Assembly: GCA_052389755.1 (NCBI GenBank)
Contig: JBQTHP010000180.1
Coordinates: 1-29,636 of the forward strand
Source: JBQTHP01 sp052389755
Lineage (GTDB): Bacteria > Pseudomonadota > Gammaproteobacteria > Steroidobacterales > Steroidobacteraceae
DNA length: 29,636 nucleotides
Direction: 5' to 3'
Numbering within the stretch: the stretch's first letter is position 1; each line of letters begins with the position of its first letter. Position numbers and translations under genes: made by a program. The notes beneath the pieces are model-generated. The model saw nothing but the letters and a program-made list of their open reading frames with translations, was not told where the DNA came from and made no database searches. Below, in pieces: positions 1 to 8,598 of this stretch.

Positions 1-9
1 TCGCGCTTG

Positions 10-25
10 TGTCAATGCATTGACA
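10..25. promoter_or_regulatory. TGTCA-N6-TGACA palindrome, copy 1 (candidate Crp/Fnr-family operator)
   Basis: The 16 bp TGTCAATGCATTGACA is a perfect palindrome, including its six-base centre. It has the architecture of Crp/Fnr operators: two 5 bp half-sites separated by 6 bp. It lies 106 bp before the start of the small membrane protein gene at 132 and also upstream of the cyclase gene at 480. Two more copies of the same half-sites with the same spacing occur at 6702-6717 and 9655-9670. From 10 to the start codon the leader resembles the leader after copy 3: GAAGC follows directly, ATGTGC begins 26 bp past the end of the site in both, and GGCACAGCG precedes the ribosome-binding region. The likely binder is the regulator encoded at 4589-5272. 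That assignment is inferred. Confidence 0.6.
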
Positions 26-131
26 GAAGCTCGCCGTGATCCCGCGCAGCATGTGCCCACAGCTGGCAGACACCTGCCGCTGAAGACGAAGGGTCTACCA
101 GTCAACGGCACAGCGTTAAGGAGCACGAAAC

Positions 132-320
132 ATGCGCAGCTTCAACACCAACTCTCCGGTACTCCGCTCATCCGTCGCTTCAGTGTTCGCGGTGACGGTG
201 ATTTCGCTGATCGCCTGGAGCTTCGAGTCGTACAGGGACCACCTGTGGGAGAGCAGGAACCCCACGACCGCCGCCATTCAGGCGACGAGCACGGGCGATC
301 GCGACACGCGCAACGCCTGA
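132..320 (+). CDS. Small single-span membrane protein, paralogue A
   Basis: Encodes 62 residues. A short polar N-terminus is followed by one hydrophobic helix at about residues 13-30, then a hydrophilic tail. It is a paralogue of the protein at 9772-10002: both begin MR-x-FN, share an SP-x-LR-like stretch, and have a similar helix ending in SLI-x-W-x-F and an acidic residue before a Tyr. The leaders are related as well, which argues that the ORF is real and was duplicated together with its operator. AAGGAG lies about 8 nt before the ATG. The function is unknown. A role as a small membrane regulator of the neighbouring cyclase, or in stress adaptation, would be a guess. I see no gene between its stop and the cyclase start at 480. 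Confidence 0.6.
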   Translation: MRSFNTNSPVLRSSVASVFAVTVISLIAWSFESYRDHLWESRNPTTAAIQATSTGDRDTRNA

Positions 321-412
321 GTCGGGCGTGTCGCCGGGAAGGTCGGCACGGCGGCGCAATAACGAGAACAAGGCGCCGCACGTGCGCCGGATGCCGATCT
401 GATCTGATCGTC

Positions 413-431
413 GGGCCGGCGCGACCGGCCC
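413..431 (+). other. GC-rich hairpin upstream of the cyclase gene
   Basis: GGGCCGG (413-419) and CCGGCCC (425-431) form a 7 bp perfect stem with a 5-base loop between the small-protein gene and the cyclase gene. No T-run follows, so it is not a convincing intrinsic terminator, though it could attenuate read-through or protect an mRNA end. A TATACT hexamer at 450-455 could be a -10 element for the cyclase gene at 480, but no matching -35 is visible. Confidence 0.3.
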
Positions 432-479
432 GCGCCACTGCCGCCACGCTATACTCGGCCGCGAGGCGGGCGCGGTCGC

Positions 480-3332
480 ATGATCAAGGACAGCCGGAAA
501 ATCGCGGCCATTCTGGCCGCTGATGTCGTCGGATACAGCAGGCTGATGGGGGCCGACGAGGAAGGAACGCTCGCCGCCCTCAAGCTTCGCCGCGCCACCT
601 TCGATCGCCTCGTCGCCGAGTTCGACGGCCGGGAATTCGGCAGTGTCGGCGACAGCCTGATGGCGCAGTTCCCGAGCGCGTTGAACGCCGTGCGGTGCGC
701 GCTGGCTATTCAGCGCAGCATCGCGGAAGACAACGCATCTCTACCCACCGCGAGGCGCATGGAGCTGCGCATCGGCGTGAATCTCGGCGATGTCATCGAA
801 GAGAAGGGCACGCTGTTCGGAGACGGTGTCAACGTCGCGGCGCGTGTGCAATCGCTGGCCGAGCCGGGTGGTGTGCTCGTTTCGGGCGCGGTCTACGAGC
901 AGGTCAGGAACAAGCTCCACGCGCAGTTCACGTTCGTCGGCACGCGGCAGGTCAAGAATATCGCCGAACCCGTCCGCACCTACGCGGTCTCCGAGCTGGC
1001 CGCCGCGACGGTCCGTCGTCGGATCGGAGCGTTGCTCGCGCGGCGGGTGACGATCGCCGCGCCTCTCTATCTCGCAATCGCAGGTCTCGCCGTCTTGCAG
1101 TGCGAACGACTCATCGCGAGCGCGAGCCTGCCGTCGTGGATGTTGCCGGCATTGATCACGGCGCTCGCCGCCGGCTTCGTGCCCGCGATGGCGATCACGT
1201 GGCATTTCGACCGGCGTCACCGGGCGCCGCCCTGGGTTGGTTTCGCCGCTGCTTCACTCGCCATGGTGCTCGCCTGCGCGGCCGCGTGGTGGGCGTGGCG
1301 CGGATATTTCGAGGATCGAGCGCAAAGCGCGATCACGCGACCCGCCGTGAAGGCTCAGCCCGTCGTTGCAGTCGCCGCCTTGCAGAATCTCACCGGTGAC
1401 CCGCAGCTCGACTGGCTGCGGGAAGGCGTCGCGAATCTCGTCCGCGACGGTCTCGCCGAATCGAAGCATCTGGTCGTCGTTTCGCCGCGGCGCTGGCAGA
1501 CCGTGTTGCGCACTCAGGCGGGCGGCGCTTCACTCGCTGAGGACGTGCTCGCTTCCGCCGCCCGCGCCGGCATCGACTACGTGGTCTCAGGGGAATTCCT
1601 GAAGGGTCCCGAAGGCCTGCTCCTGACCGCGCGATTGTCTGACGTCGCGAGTGGCGTGGATCTCGTTGGGCAGCCCAACGAGAAACTCACGCCGCAGACG
1701 CTGCTCGGCGAAGCCACTCGCCTGGTGCTGCTCGTCAAGCGCGCGCTTGGCGTGCCGCACACCGAAAGCGTGGCGAGCTTTTCAGCGGACTTTGCGGTCA
1801 ACAACATGACCGCATACGAAGCCTATCTCGGCGGTCTCGGGTACTTTCTCACCTTCGACTATCGCGGGGCCGAACGCGCCTTTCGAACTGCTCTCGAACT
1901 GGCCCCGGACTTTCACATGGCGCGCTACCGCCTTGCGCACGTGCAGATCGCCAGCGGCGATACCGAAGCCGCGCTCGCTTCGCTGGCTGCGATTCCGGAT
2001 GAGGCGCGACTGACTCCGCGCGAACGGCTATACATCGACGGCGCGCGCGCACTCTTTGCCCGCGATACCGCGAAGGCCAAGACCCTGTACACCGGCAGGC
2101 TCCAGGAGTTTCCCTTCGACGTCGAAGCACGATGGTTCCTGGTGCTTGCTCACGACATGGCTTTCGAGGACGACGCCGCGGTCGAGGAGCTAAAACGGAT
2201 CCTCGCGCAGGAGCCGGAGAACGACTACATCTGGAGCTATCTCGGGGAAACCTATCTGCGTATCGGCGAATACGAGCTTGCCCGTCAAGCGCTCGACCGC
2301 TACATGCAGCTGAAGCCGCGCGATCCATTCGGCTTCACCATCCTCGGCCAGCTCGATCAGCTGGCTGGCAAACCGGCTGAGGCCGCGGCGCGCTTCGAGC
2401 ACGCTCTCGAGTTGCAAGCAGGCTTCACGCCTGCGCGCCTCGCGCTCGCACGCACCGAAGTGCTTCGCGACCGATGGGACGATGCCGAGGGCCGTTTCCG
2501 AGAGCTGGTCGGGGACGCCGCCGCACCCGCGGCATTCAGGATCGACGCTGCGTTCGATCTGGCTGCCCTGCTTCGAGCGGAGGGCCGCTTCGCGGACTCG
2601 CTCGAGCCGCTGCAGCATCTCGAGGCCGAGATTCGCAGGGAACAGATCCGGGAAGCCATGGCGCTCGCCGAGCGCGGGCTCGCACAGGCCGAGCTCGGAC
2701 AATTTGACGAAGCGACGAAGCTGATCGACCTTGCGGTTGCGCGCTCTCCGGGCACGCCCACGCGTTATCTGTTCGCCCGAGGTCTGATGCTCCTGATGCG
2801 CGGCGATCCTGCAGGAGCGGCGGCGGTCGCCGCGGAAATCAAGCGTCAGCAGCCGCCCAACGCTGATCCCACTGGGGCGAAGATGGCCACGGAAAATGCC
2901 GTGCGCGCTGCCGCCTACCTCGAGGGCATGGTCGAGCTCGAATCCGGACGCGCCGCAAAAGCGGCCGGGACGCTCAGGCAGGTGGACGCGCTGCCGGGCT
3001 ATCAGTACGCGCTGTACAAACTGGGGCTCGCCCGTGCCGTGCTCGCGCAGGGCAATACTGACGAGGCACTCGAGCTTGCGCGCGCGGCCATTGCCGAACG
3101 CGATTCGGGCAACGTGCGTCTCGATGACATGCGCCTCGATCTGGAAGCGGATCGGTCGCGCGCGCTGCTGCTCGAAGCCGAGATCCTCTCCGCCATCGGG
3201 AAGAGAAACCTCGCCCACGATCGCGCGAGCACGTTTCTGCGCCGCTGGCGCGCCGCCGATTCACGCGATCCGGAGCGCGTGCGGGCGGAGCAGCTCACGA
3301 CCAAGGCGGCCGGGAACGCAAACAAGGCGTGA
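480..3332 (+). CDS. Class III adenylate/guanylate cyclase with membrane segments and TPR repeats
   Basis: Encodes 950 residues. The N-terminal class III nucleotidyl cyclase domain (about 5-175) has both metal-binding Asp residues (D15 in AADVVGYS, D58 in SVGDSL) and the transition-state Asn and Arg (N118 and R122 in GDGVNVAAR), so it should be catalytic. The usual adenine-selecting Lys and Asp positions appear to be G54 and T111, so ATP versus GTP preference cannot be read from sequence. Three hydrophobic helices follow (about 189-211, 217-243, 252-277). Next is a domain resembling the TolB/FlgO-like module common in this family (from about 295), then many tetratricopeptide repeats (about 440-930). 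The cyclase domain precedes the helices and should be cytoplasmic. The product, probably cAMP, could feed the Crp-like regulator at 4589-5272. A purine-rich GAGGCGGG precedes the ATG. Confidence 0.9.
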   Translation: MIKDSRKIAAILAADVVGYSRLMGADEEGTLAALKLRRATFDRLVAEFDGREFGSVGDSLMAQFPSALNAVRCALAIQRSIAEDNASLPTARRMELRIGVNLGDVIEEKGTLFGDGVNVAARVQSLAEPGGVLVSGAVYEQVRNKLHAQFTFVGTRQVKNIAEPVRTYAVSELAAATVRRRIGALLARRVTIAAPLYLAIAGLAVLQCERLIASASLPSWMLPALITALAAGFVPAMAITWHFDRRHRAPPWVGFAAASLAMVLACAAAWWAWRGYFEDRAQSAITRPAVKAQPVVAVAALQNLTGDPQLDWLREGVANLVRDGLAESKHLVVVSPRRWQTVLRTQAGGASLAEDVLASAARAGIDYVVSGEFLKGPEGLLLTARLSDVASGVDLVGQPNEKLTPQTLLGEATRLVLLVKRALGVPHTESVASFSADFAVNNMTAYEAYLGGLGYFLTFDYRGAERAFRTALELAPDFHMARYRLAHVQIASGDTEAALASLAAIPDEARLTPRERLYIDGARALFARDTAKAKTLYTGRLQEFPFDVEARWFLVLAHDMAFEDDAAVEELKRILAQEPENDYIWSYLGETYLRIGEYELARQALDRYMQLKPRDPFGFTILGQLDQLAGKPAEAAARFEHALELQAGFTPARLALARTEVLRDRWDDAEGRFRELVGDAAAPAAFRIDAAFDLAALLRAEGRFADSLEPLQHLEAEIRREQIREAMALAERGLAQAELGQFDEATKLIDLAVARSPGTPTRYLFARGLMLLMRGDPAGAAAVAAEIKRQQPPNADPTGAKMATENAVRAAAYLEGMVELESGRAAKAAGTLRQVDALPGYQYALYKLGLARAVLAQGNTDEALELARAAIAERDSGNVRLDDMRLDLEADRSRALLLEAEILSAIGKRNLAHDRASTFLRRWRAADSRDPERVRAEQLTTKAAGNANKA

Positions 3333-3340
3333 ATGGCGCT

Positions 3341-4537
3341 CTACTGCGGTACACCGCGGATGCGCGCCGCACCACCCGATCCCTGGCACGGGATTGCGCC
3401 ATCACGTCCATTGCCGTCGAGATCCTTATAAATGAGGGACTGCGGCGGGCAGGTTCGACCGGTGATGGTCTCCGTGACGAGCACGTCGAGATCCAGGACC
3501 TGCCGCAAGCGCGCCTCGTTCGAAATCACCGTAAAGCCCATCCGCTTCAGATCGGACGCAGTGAAGCGTCCATCCCCGTTCTCATCGCGGATGAAGGTCG
3601 GAGCGACGCCTTCCACGATGACCACTCGCACGTCGATCAGGTATGGAGCGTAGGACGAGGAAATCTCGGCCAGCACCGCGTCATCGTTCGCCGGAGGCGA
3701 GCTGAACGTGAAGGATTGCACCGGACCGCTTTCCAACCGGCGCAGGTAATCGACGCCTGCCGCATCGACGTCCAGGTCGAAAAGCGCGATAGGCTCGAAC
3801 ATCGCGGCCGGCACGTGCACCCAGGCCGTGAGCGCCGACCCACCCCGCCTGGTGAGCAGCTCCTGCGCGACGCCGTTGACGAACCCGGCCAGGTTGCGCA
3901 CGGTGGCGGTCCCGCGGTCGAAGTTCTCATCGAATACGCGGGCGGCACCGAGATCGGACAGGATCACGAGGCCCGGCAGATCATCGTCCGGCCCAAAGCC
4001 ATAGCCGTCGAGAAGCGCGCCGCCGGTCTGCGGCCGCGGCACGGCAACGATGTTGCCGGCGGTGTTGCGCAGGAACGGCCTGTTGAGGAGCACGCCGGGC
4101 GCGAAGGCATCGTCGATGAGGCGCGCGCGCACTTCGAAATTGCCGGTGTTCGAATCCGCGAGGTCGAATGAATCGAAACGCTCGGTCGTGAATTCGAGGA
4201 AGGTCTCATCCGGCCCACCGCAATCGTGGTAAGGCTGTCCGGCATTGCTGATCGGGAAGTGGCGCATGTCGAGGCAACCGTCGGGATCCGTGAGCACGAT
4301 GGCCTCGCGACGGCTCTGTGGGGTATCTCTTGGCTCCGCCGTCTCGACGATCGCGACCGAATCGGGCGCCTCGATCCGAACGACGAGCCCCCATCCGGTC
4401 GAAGTAGTCAGGCCCTGGAAATGGCCCGCATCGGGCGCCTGAATCCGGATGCGAACCGGCGGATCGCGATCGCGGTCATGCGCGGCGCTCGCCGTCGCCA
4501 GGATCATCGTGCTCAGAACGAAACATGCAGTGCGCAT
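3341..4537 (-). CDS. Secreted protein of unknown function with EF-hand-like calcium loop
   Basis: Encodes 398 residues beginning with a clear signal peptide (MRTACFVLSTMILATASA, cleaved near residue 18), so it is probably periplasmic or outer-surface. No enzyme family was recognised. Near residues 316-328 the stretch DENGDGRFTASDL matches an EF-hand or dockerin-type calcium loop (Asp, Asn and Asp-Gly spacing with a terminal Asp). A second Asp/Asn/Gly-rich stretch, YKDLDGNGRDG, lies near the C-terminus. Four Cys residues in the mature part could form disulfides. It is the last gene of a probable operon behind the Crp-like regulator, with a 51 bp gap, and it converges on the cyclase gene with 8 bp between stop codons. 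Expression may therefore follow the regulator. Function unknown. Confidence 0.75.
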   Translation of the reverse strand: MRTACFVLSTMILATASAAHDRDRDPPVRIRIQAPDAGHFQGLTTSTGWGLVVRIEAPDSVAIVETAEPRDTPQSRREAIVLTDPDGCLDMRHFPISNAGQPYHDCGGPDETFLEFTTERFDSFDLADSNTGNFEVRARLIDDAFAPGVLLNRPFLRNTAGNIVAVPRPQTGGALLDGYGFGPDDDLPGLVILSDLGAARVFDENFDRGTATVRNLAGFVNGVAQELLTRRGGSALTAWVHVPAAMFEPIALFDLDVDAAGVDYLRRLESGPVQSFTFSSPPANDDAVLAEISSSYAPYLIDVRVVIVEGVAPTFIRDENGDGRFTASDLKRMGFTVISNEARLRQVLDLDVLVTETITGRTCPPQSLIYKDLDGNGRDGAIPCQGSGGAARIRGVPQ

Positions 4538-4588
4538 TACCGGCCCCCCGTTCTTCTCGTTTGCGAATCATCATCGCGCGTCGCGACC

Positions 4589-5272
4589 TCACGGCGCCAG
4601 TTTTTTGAGCGCGGCCTCATCGCACACTGTGACGACGCCGCGTCCCAGACTCACCCAGTTCCTCGCCCGCCAACCCTGAAGATGCTGGTTCACGATCTGG
4701 CGCGAGACGCCGAGGAAGCTGGCCAGTTCTTCCTGAGACAGCCGCACCGTGAGGCCCACTTTCGAGGCCTGGCCGTGCTCCCGAGCGAGCGTGATCAGGC
4801 GTTTGGCCAACCTTGCGGGCACATCGAGAAGGGCGGCGTCTTCGACCATGCCGCTCGTCCAGCGCAAACGCTGGCCACAGAGGCGCAACAGCTCGAGCGC
4901 GAGCGCGGGCTCGTGTCCCAGCAGGCCGAGAAAGTCCTCTCGTCGGACGGAAATGAGCTCGGACGCAATCGGCGCGGTAGCCGAGGCCGTGCGCTGCCCG
5001 CCGTCGAGCAATGCGATCTCGCCGAAGGTGTCGCCCGGCTCCATTATGTTCAGATAGATCTCCCGTCCGTCTGTGGCCGCGGCGCTGATCCGGATCCTGC
5101 CGCTGATCACACCGTAGAGCGCATCGCCGGGGTCGCCCTGAGAGAAGACGACCTCTCCCGCACTGGCCTTCCGCTGAACGGCGAGCGATGCGAGACGTTG
5201 CAGCGATGCCGGCGACAGCCCGCGAAAGAGCGGACTGCGCTCCAGCATCATCCTGCCGGCGAGCGTCGTCAT
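4589..5272 (-). CDS. Crp/Fnr-family transcriptional regulator with likely cyclic-nucleotide pocket
   Basis: Encodes 227 residues in the standard Crp layout: an effector beta-roll (about 12-120), a long dimerisation helix (about 112-145) and a winged helix at the C-terminus. The phosphate-binding cassette FGEIALLDGG-x-RTASA (84-98) keeps the Gly-Glu and Arg-Thr expected of cAMP-binding members. It lacks the N-terminal Cys cluster of Fnr. The recognition helix is SRQIVNQ (190-196). Relative to E. coli CRP the Arg is kept, Glu181 is replaced by Gln and Arg185 by Gln, so a half-site other than TGTGA is expected. The three TGTCA-N6-TGACA palindromes in this window are obvious candidates, and one lies upstream of this gene's own operon. 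It follows the transporter gene by 31 bp. An internal Met start 24 bp downstream is possible. Confidence 0.92.
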   Translation of the reverse strand: MTTLAGRMMLERSPLFRGLSPASLQRLASLAVQRKASAGEVVFSQGDPGDALYGVISGRIRISAAATDGREIYLNIMEPGDTFGEIALLDGGQRTASATAPIASELISVRREDFLGLLGHEPALALELLRLCGQRLRWTSGMVEDAALLDVPARLAKRLITLAREHGQASKVGLTVRLSQEELASFLGVSRQIVNQHLQGWRARNWVSLGRGVVTVCDEAALKKLAP

Positions 5273-5303
5273 GGAAGCGGACGATCATACGCTTCACCTG
5301 CGC

Positions 5304-6668
5304 CTACTGCTGAAGCACCATGCCGCCGGTGTCGGCGCCGCGCGCGCTGTCATCGCGTCCCGATCCGTAGCGACGCGCGTATTCGCGACCGATGAGCCAC
5401 GCTATCAGGGTCATCGTGGCGCTCAGGATGAGAATGAGCCACACGACCTGCATTCTCGGATCCGCAAAGACCTTCAATCCCACGCAGACGGAAAGCGTCG
5501 CGAGCAGATCGCCCATCCGGTAGAAGAAGGTGTCGATGGCGGTCTTGGCCTGATACTTCGCCTCACGGCTCGTGGGGAGCAGAAGCGCGCTGCGCGTGGT
5601 ATTGAGCAGGGAATAATCGAGACTGCGCTGCACGATCAGCACCGACTGTACGAGCGCGAACAGCGGCACGATTCCGATCAGCAGATAGCCCGCGAGGAAC
5701 GCGATCGGCGTGACCATCAGCGCCCGCACGATTCCGGCGAAAAGGATGATGCGCGACACGAGCAACAGCTGGATCAGAAAGCCCAGCAGCGTGATCGAAG
5801 CGCCGTAGCTGGCCATGAAGCGGCCGATGAAGACCGCCTCGCCGCCGGGGGATTCCCGTCGCGCGGTCTCGACGAGCCAGTCGGACAGCACGTACTCGCC
5901 CGTGGACGTGATCCAGTTGAGCAGCACGACCAGGGCCGCGATGTACACGAGGTATCGGCTGCGGACGATGACTGCGAAGCCGCCGAGCCGCTGCTGCAGC
6001 GGGCTGCCCGACGCTGCGCGCCGGTGCTCGTCGTCGATGCCTCGCGACCCGGCCGGGACGCGGGAGCGCGCGCGCTGGCTCAGGAAGGCTGCCCCGACGA
6101 GCGCCGCGGCGGATGCGAGCATCAGTCCGTAGGGGCCGATCGACTCGAAGCCTGCCGCCGCAAGGCGCGATCCGATCCAGGCTCCGCAAGAGATTCCGAC
6201 GGCGATCACTCCGAGCAGGCGGTGGCCGCTCTTCACGTTGAGCAGATCGATCGCGAAAGCCCAGAACTGGGTCACGGCCATTACGCCGAAGATGCTCGCC
6301 CAGATGAAGAACACGAAGCCGAGCCGCATCCCCGCTTTCCCGAGCAGCACCAGCAGCACAAGATTGAGCGCGAAGAACACGCAGACGCGCTGGAAGACGA
6401 GACTCGCATCGACACGGCGCACGAGCGCGCCGTAGGCCGGAATGATCAGGATCAGGAGCAGCGCCTGTGCGCCGACGGCGTAGTTGCGCAACTCCGCGCC
6501 GCCTTCGGTGAGAATGAACGCCTCGCGGACGGGGCGAATCAGGTAGTAGGCGGCCATGAGCACGAATGCCTGCAGGCAAAGAAGCCCGATACAGGGCCCC
6601 TCTCCCGGCTGCACTTTCGTGAACAGGGTCAGAAACTTCTCGGTTCGGCTCAGTCGCACGGTGCTCAT
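5304..6668 (-). CDS. ATP/ADP translocase-like (TLC/Npt-type) membrane transporter
   Basis: Encodes 454 residues with about twelve hydrophobic helices. The stretch AAYYLIRPVREAFIL near residue 40 and the later FWAFAIDLLNVKSGHRLLGVI resemble TLC-family nucleotide transporters and their MFS-like bacterial relatives. In obligate intracellular bacteria this family exchanges ATP for ADP. In free-living bacteria the substrate is mostly unknown, so nucleotide transport here is only a possibility. A charged linker at about residues 200-225 separates the two halves. It is the first gene of a probable operon with the Crp-like regulator and the secreted protein. Its ATG lies 33 bp from the TGTCA palindrome at 6702-6717, which it shares with the divergent phosphatase gene. 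Confidence 0.75.
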   Translation of the reverse strand: MSTVRLSRTEKFLTLFTKVQPGEGPCIGLLCLQAFVLMAAYYLIRPVREAFILTEGGAELRNYAVGAQALLLILIIPAYGALVRRVDASLVFQRVCVFFALNLVLLVLLGKAGMRLGFVFFIWASIFGVMAVTQFWAFAIDLLNVKSGHRLLGVIAVGISCGAWIGSRLAAAGFESIGPYGLMLASAAALVGAAFLSQRARSRVPAGSRGIDDEHRRAASGSPLQQRLGGFAVIVRSRYLVYIAALVVLLNWITSTGEYVLSDWLVETARRESPGGEAVFIGRFMASYGASITLLGFLIQLLLVSRIILFAGIVRALMVTPIAFLAGYLLIGIVPLFALVQSVLIVQRSLDYSLLNTTRSALLLPTSREAKYQAKTAIDTFFYRMGDLLATLSVCVGLKVFADPRMQVVWLILILSATMTLIAWLIGREYARRYGSGRDDSARGADTGGMVLQQ

Positions 6669-6701
6669 GACACGAGGCTAGCGACGGCTCGGGCCGGCAT
6701 C

Positions 6702-6717
6702 TGTCAGCCGCTTGACA
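6702..6717. promoter_or_regulatory. TGTCA-N6-TGACA palindrome, copy 2, in a divergent promoter region
   Basis: TGTCAGCCGCTTGACA has perfect 5 bp arms around a non-palindromic centre. It sits in the 79 bp between the divergent starts of the transporter-regulator operon (6668, minus) and the phosphatase-kinase operon (6748, plus). Its right half doubles as a consensus -35 hexamer TTGACA (6712-6717). With 18 bp spacing, TTTAAG (6736-6741) is a weak -10 for the plus-strand gene. Binding here could control both directions and make the Crp-like regulator autoregulated. Overlap with the -35 is compatible with repression or with class II activation. Confidence 0.6.
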
Positions 6718-6747
6718 CTACGGGCATCTCTCGGCTTTAAGAGTGGG

Positions 6748-8598
6748 ATGGGGTCACGCATCCTCGCGTCGTGGCTGTACGCACTTTGGCTTGTAAGCGC
6801 TTCCGCAGCGGCTGACGCGGACCGCGTCTATTCGTGGGACCGGGTCGAGCGCGTTGTGGCGTTTGCTGACGTCCACGGCGCGTACCCGGAGCTCGTCTCG
6901 CTGTTGCAATCGGCCGGGGTCATCGACGAAAAGCTTCGATGGCAGGCCGGCGCGACGCATCTCGTGAGCCTCGGCGATCTGCTCGATCGCGGACCCGCCT
7001 CGCGCCAGGTGATGGATCTGCTCATGCGTCTCGAGCAGGAGGCGCAATCCGCCGGCGGACGAGTCCACGTCGTGCTCGGCAACCACGAGCTCATGAATCT
7101 GACCGGGCAGCTCGAGTACGTGAGCCCGGCCGAGTTCGCGTCGTACCAGGATCTCGAGTCCGAGGACGTGCGCCGCGCGGGTTTGCAAGCCCTTCAGGCG
7201 ACGGGACGATTTACCGGCGAGTCTGCCGAGCAGGCGCGCCTCGACTTCGATGCGCGCTTCGTGAAGGGCTACTTCGGACACCCCGCGGCGTTCTCGCCGA
7301 GCGGCCGCTACGGGAAGTGGTTGCTCGACCGCCCCGCGCTCATTCGCATCGGGGACGTGGTGTTCATGCACGGTGGGCTCCCACCGCTGCTGACGAACAC
7401 GACTTTGACTTCCATCAACGAGACATTGCGCGCCGATGTCGCGACCTACGTCCGTGCGCTTCACAGGTTGCGACACGCACGGCTCATCGATATCGACACA
7501 GCCTTCGCGGAGCGCGTCGCCCTCGCGCGGCAGCGGCTGGCCAACGCCCCCACCTCACCGCAAAGCGACGAGCTTCCACGAACGATCGATGAGCTCGAGC
7601 GCAGTGGTGCCTCGCCGGTGCACGATCCCCGCGGACCGCTCTGGTATCGAGGCACCGCCCTCTGCAATTCGCTCTATGAGACCGACATCGCGCGCGCTGC
7701 GCTGCAGTCGTTGCAGGCCAAGGAGGTCGTCATCGGGCACACGGTGACACCTTCGCTGCGAGTCACAACCCGCCTCGACGGGCTCGCGACGATGCTCGAT
7801 ACGGGCATGCTGAAGGCGGTTTATCGCGGACGACCGGCAGCGCTTGTACTGGAGGGCGAGTCCCGGAAGGTCATCTATGCCGGAACGGCGTCGTCCATCG
7901 AACACGGACCACGGCCCGAGCGCCGCCGCGTCGGCGCGCGCCCGTCGAACATGGACGATGACGCGCTCGAAGCGTTTCTCGCCCGCGCCGAGATCATCGG
8001 GTCGGAGCCACTCGCGCCTGCAGAATCCCGAGGTCCGTTACTTCTGACGCTGCGAGAGGGAGACGTGACCGTGCGCGCCGTGTTTCGCGGCGGACGGTCT
8101 TCCGGATGGGAGCGGGAGGTCGCGGCGTATCGTCTCGACAAGCTCGTCGGTCTCGACATGATTCCAGCAACCGTTGCGCGCGAGCACAGCGGCCAGCGCG
8201 GTGCGCTGCAGTTCCGCGTCGAGGGCAGCGAGAGCCTCGAGACCCTGGAGAACCGTCAGGCGCGCTTCGGAGGATGGTGTCCGCTCGATGCGCAGTACAG
8301 GCTCATGGCCGCGTTCGACGCCCTGATCGACAACCCAGGCAGAGCTGCCGCCAACATCTGGCTTTCTTCCGATGAATGGCTGGTACGACTGACCGCTCAT
8401 TCGGCAGCCTTTTCGAGTGCGCGGAAGCTCGGGGCGCGGGCGAACGGCCCCGTATTGCCCGATGAGCTCGTCCGCCGACTCGGCGCTCTGACTCGCGAGC
8501 AACTCGTCAAGGAGCTCGGACGGTGGCTCAGGCGTGGTGAGATCGATGCGCTGATCGCTCGCCGCGACGAACTGCTGCGCGTGCAGGCAAAGCAATGA
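6748..8598 (+). CDS. Exported PPP-type metallophosphatase fused to a degenerate kinase-like domain
   Basis: Encodes 616 residues. The ATG at 6748 was preferred over an upstream TTG because it gives a clean signal peptide (cleaved near SAAADA, about residue 22). Residues 35-390 are a calcineurin-like phosphatase of the Shewanella-like (Shelphs) type: FADVHG (D41, H43), SLGDLLDRG (D77, D80, R81), LGNHE (N112, H113), then MHGGLP and VIGHTVT supplying the later His ligands. From about 425 a second domain looks like an actin-fragmin/PI-kinase-like fold: VRAVFR (442-447), then EREVAAYRLDKL. The catalytic loop reads DNPGRAAAN (528-536) and the metal motif TAHSAAF (549-555). Both appear to have lost the usual Asp, so it is probably a pseudokinase or ligand-binding domain. 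The next gene starts inside its stop codon. Confidence 0.85.
   Translation: MGSRILASWLYALWLVSASAAADADRVYSWDRVERVVAFADVHGAYPELVSLLQSAGVIDEKLRWQAGATHLVSLGDLLDRGPASRQVMDLLMRLEQEAQSAGGRVHVVLGNHELMNLTGQLEYVSPAEFASYQDLESEDVRRAGLQALQATGRFTGESAEQARLDFDARFVKGYFGHPAAFSPSGRYGKWLLDRPALIRIGDVVFMHGGLPPLLTNTTLTSINETLRADVATYVRALHRLRHARLIDIDTAFAERVALARQRLANAPTSPQSDELPRTIDELERSGASPVHDPRGPLWYRGTALCNSLYETDIARAALQSLQAKEVVIGHTVTPSLRVTTRLDGLATMLDTGMLKAVYRGRPAALVLEGESRKVIYAGTASSIEHGPRPERRRVGARPSNMDDDALEAFLARAEIIGSEPLAPAESRGPLLLTLREGDVTVRAVFRGGRSSGWEREVAAYRLDKLVGLDMIPATVAREHSGQRGALQFRVEGSESLETLENRQARFGGWCPLDAQYRLMAAFDALIDNPGRAAANIWLSSDEWLVRLTAHSAAFSSARKLGARANGPVLPDELVRRLGALTREQLVKELGRWLRRGEIDALIARRDELLRVQAKQ

Noticed and set aside
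413..431. Intrinsic terminator between small protein A and the cyclase gene
   Set aside because: The stem is good but there is no U-tract, so it is listed only as a hairpin.
5271..6740. 489-codon plus-strand open frame opposite the transporter
   Set aside because: Low-complexity charged sequence typical of the antisense frame of a GC-rich membrane-protein gene. The minus-strand product is a recognisable transporter.
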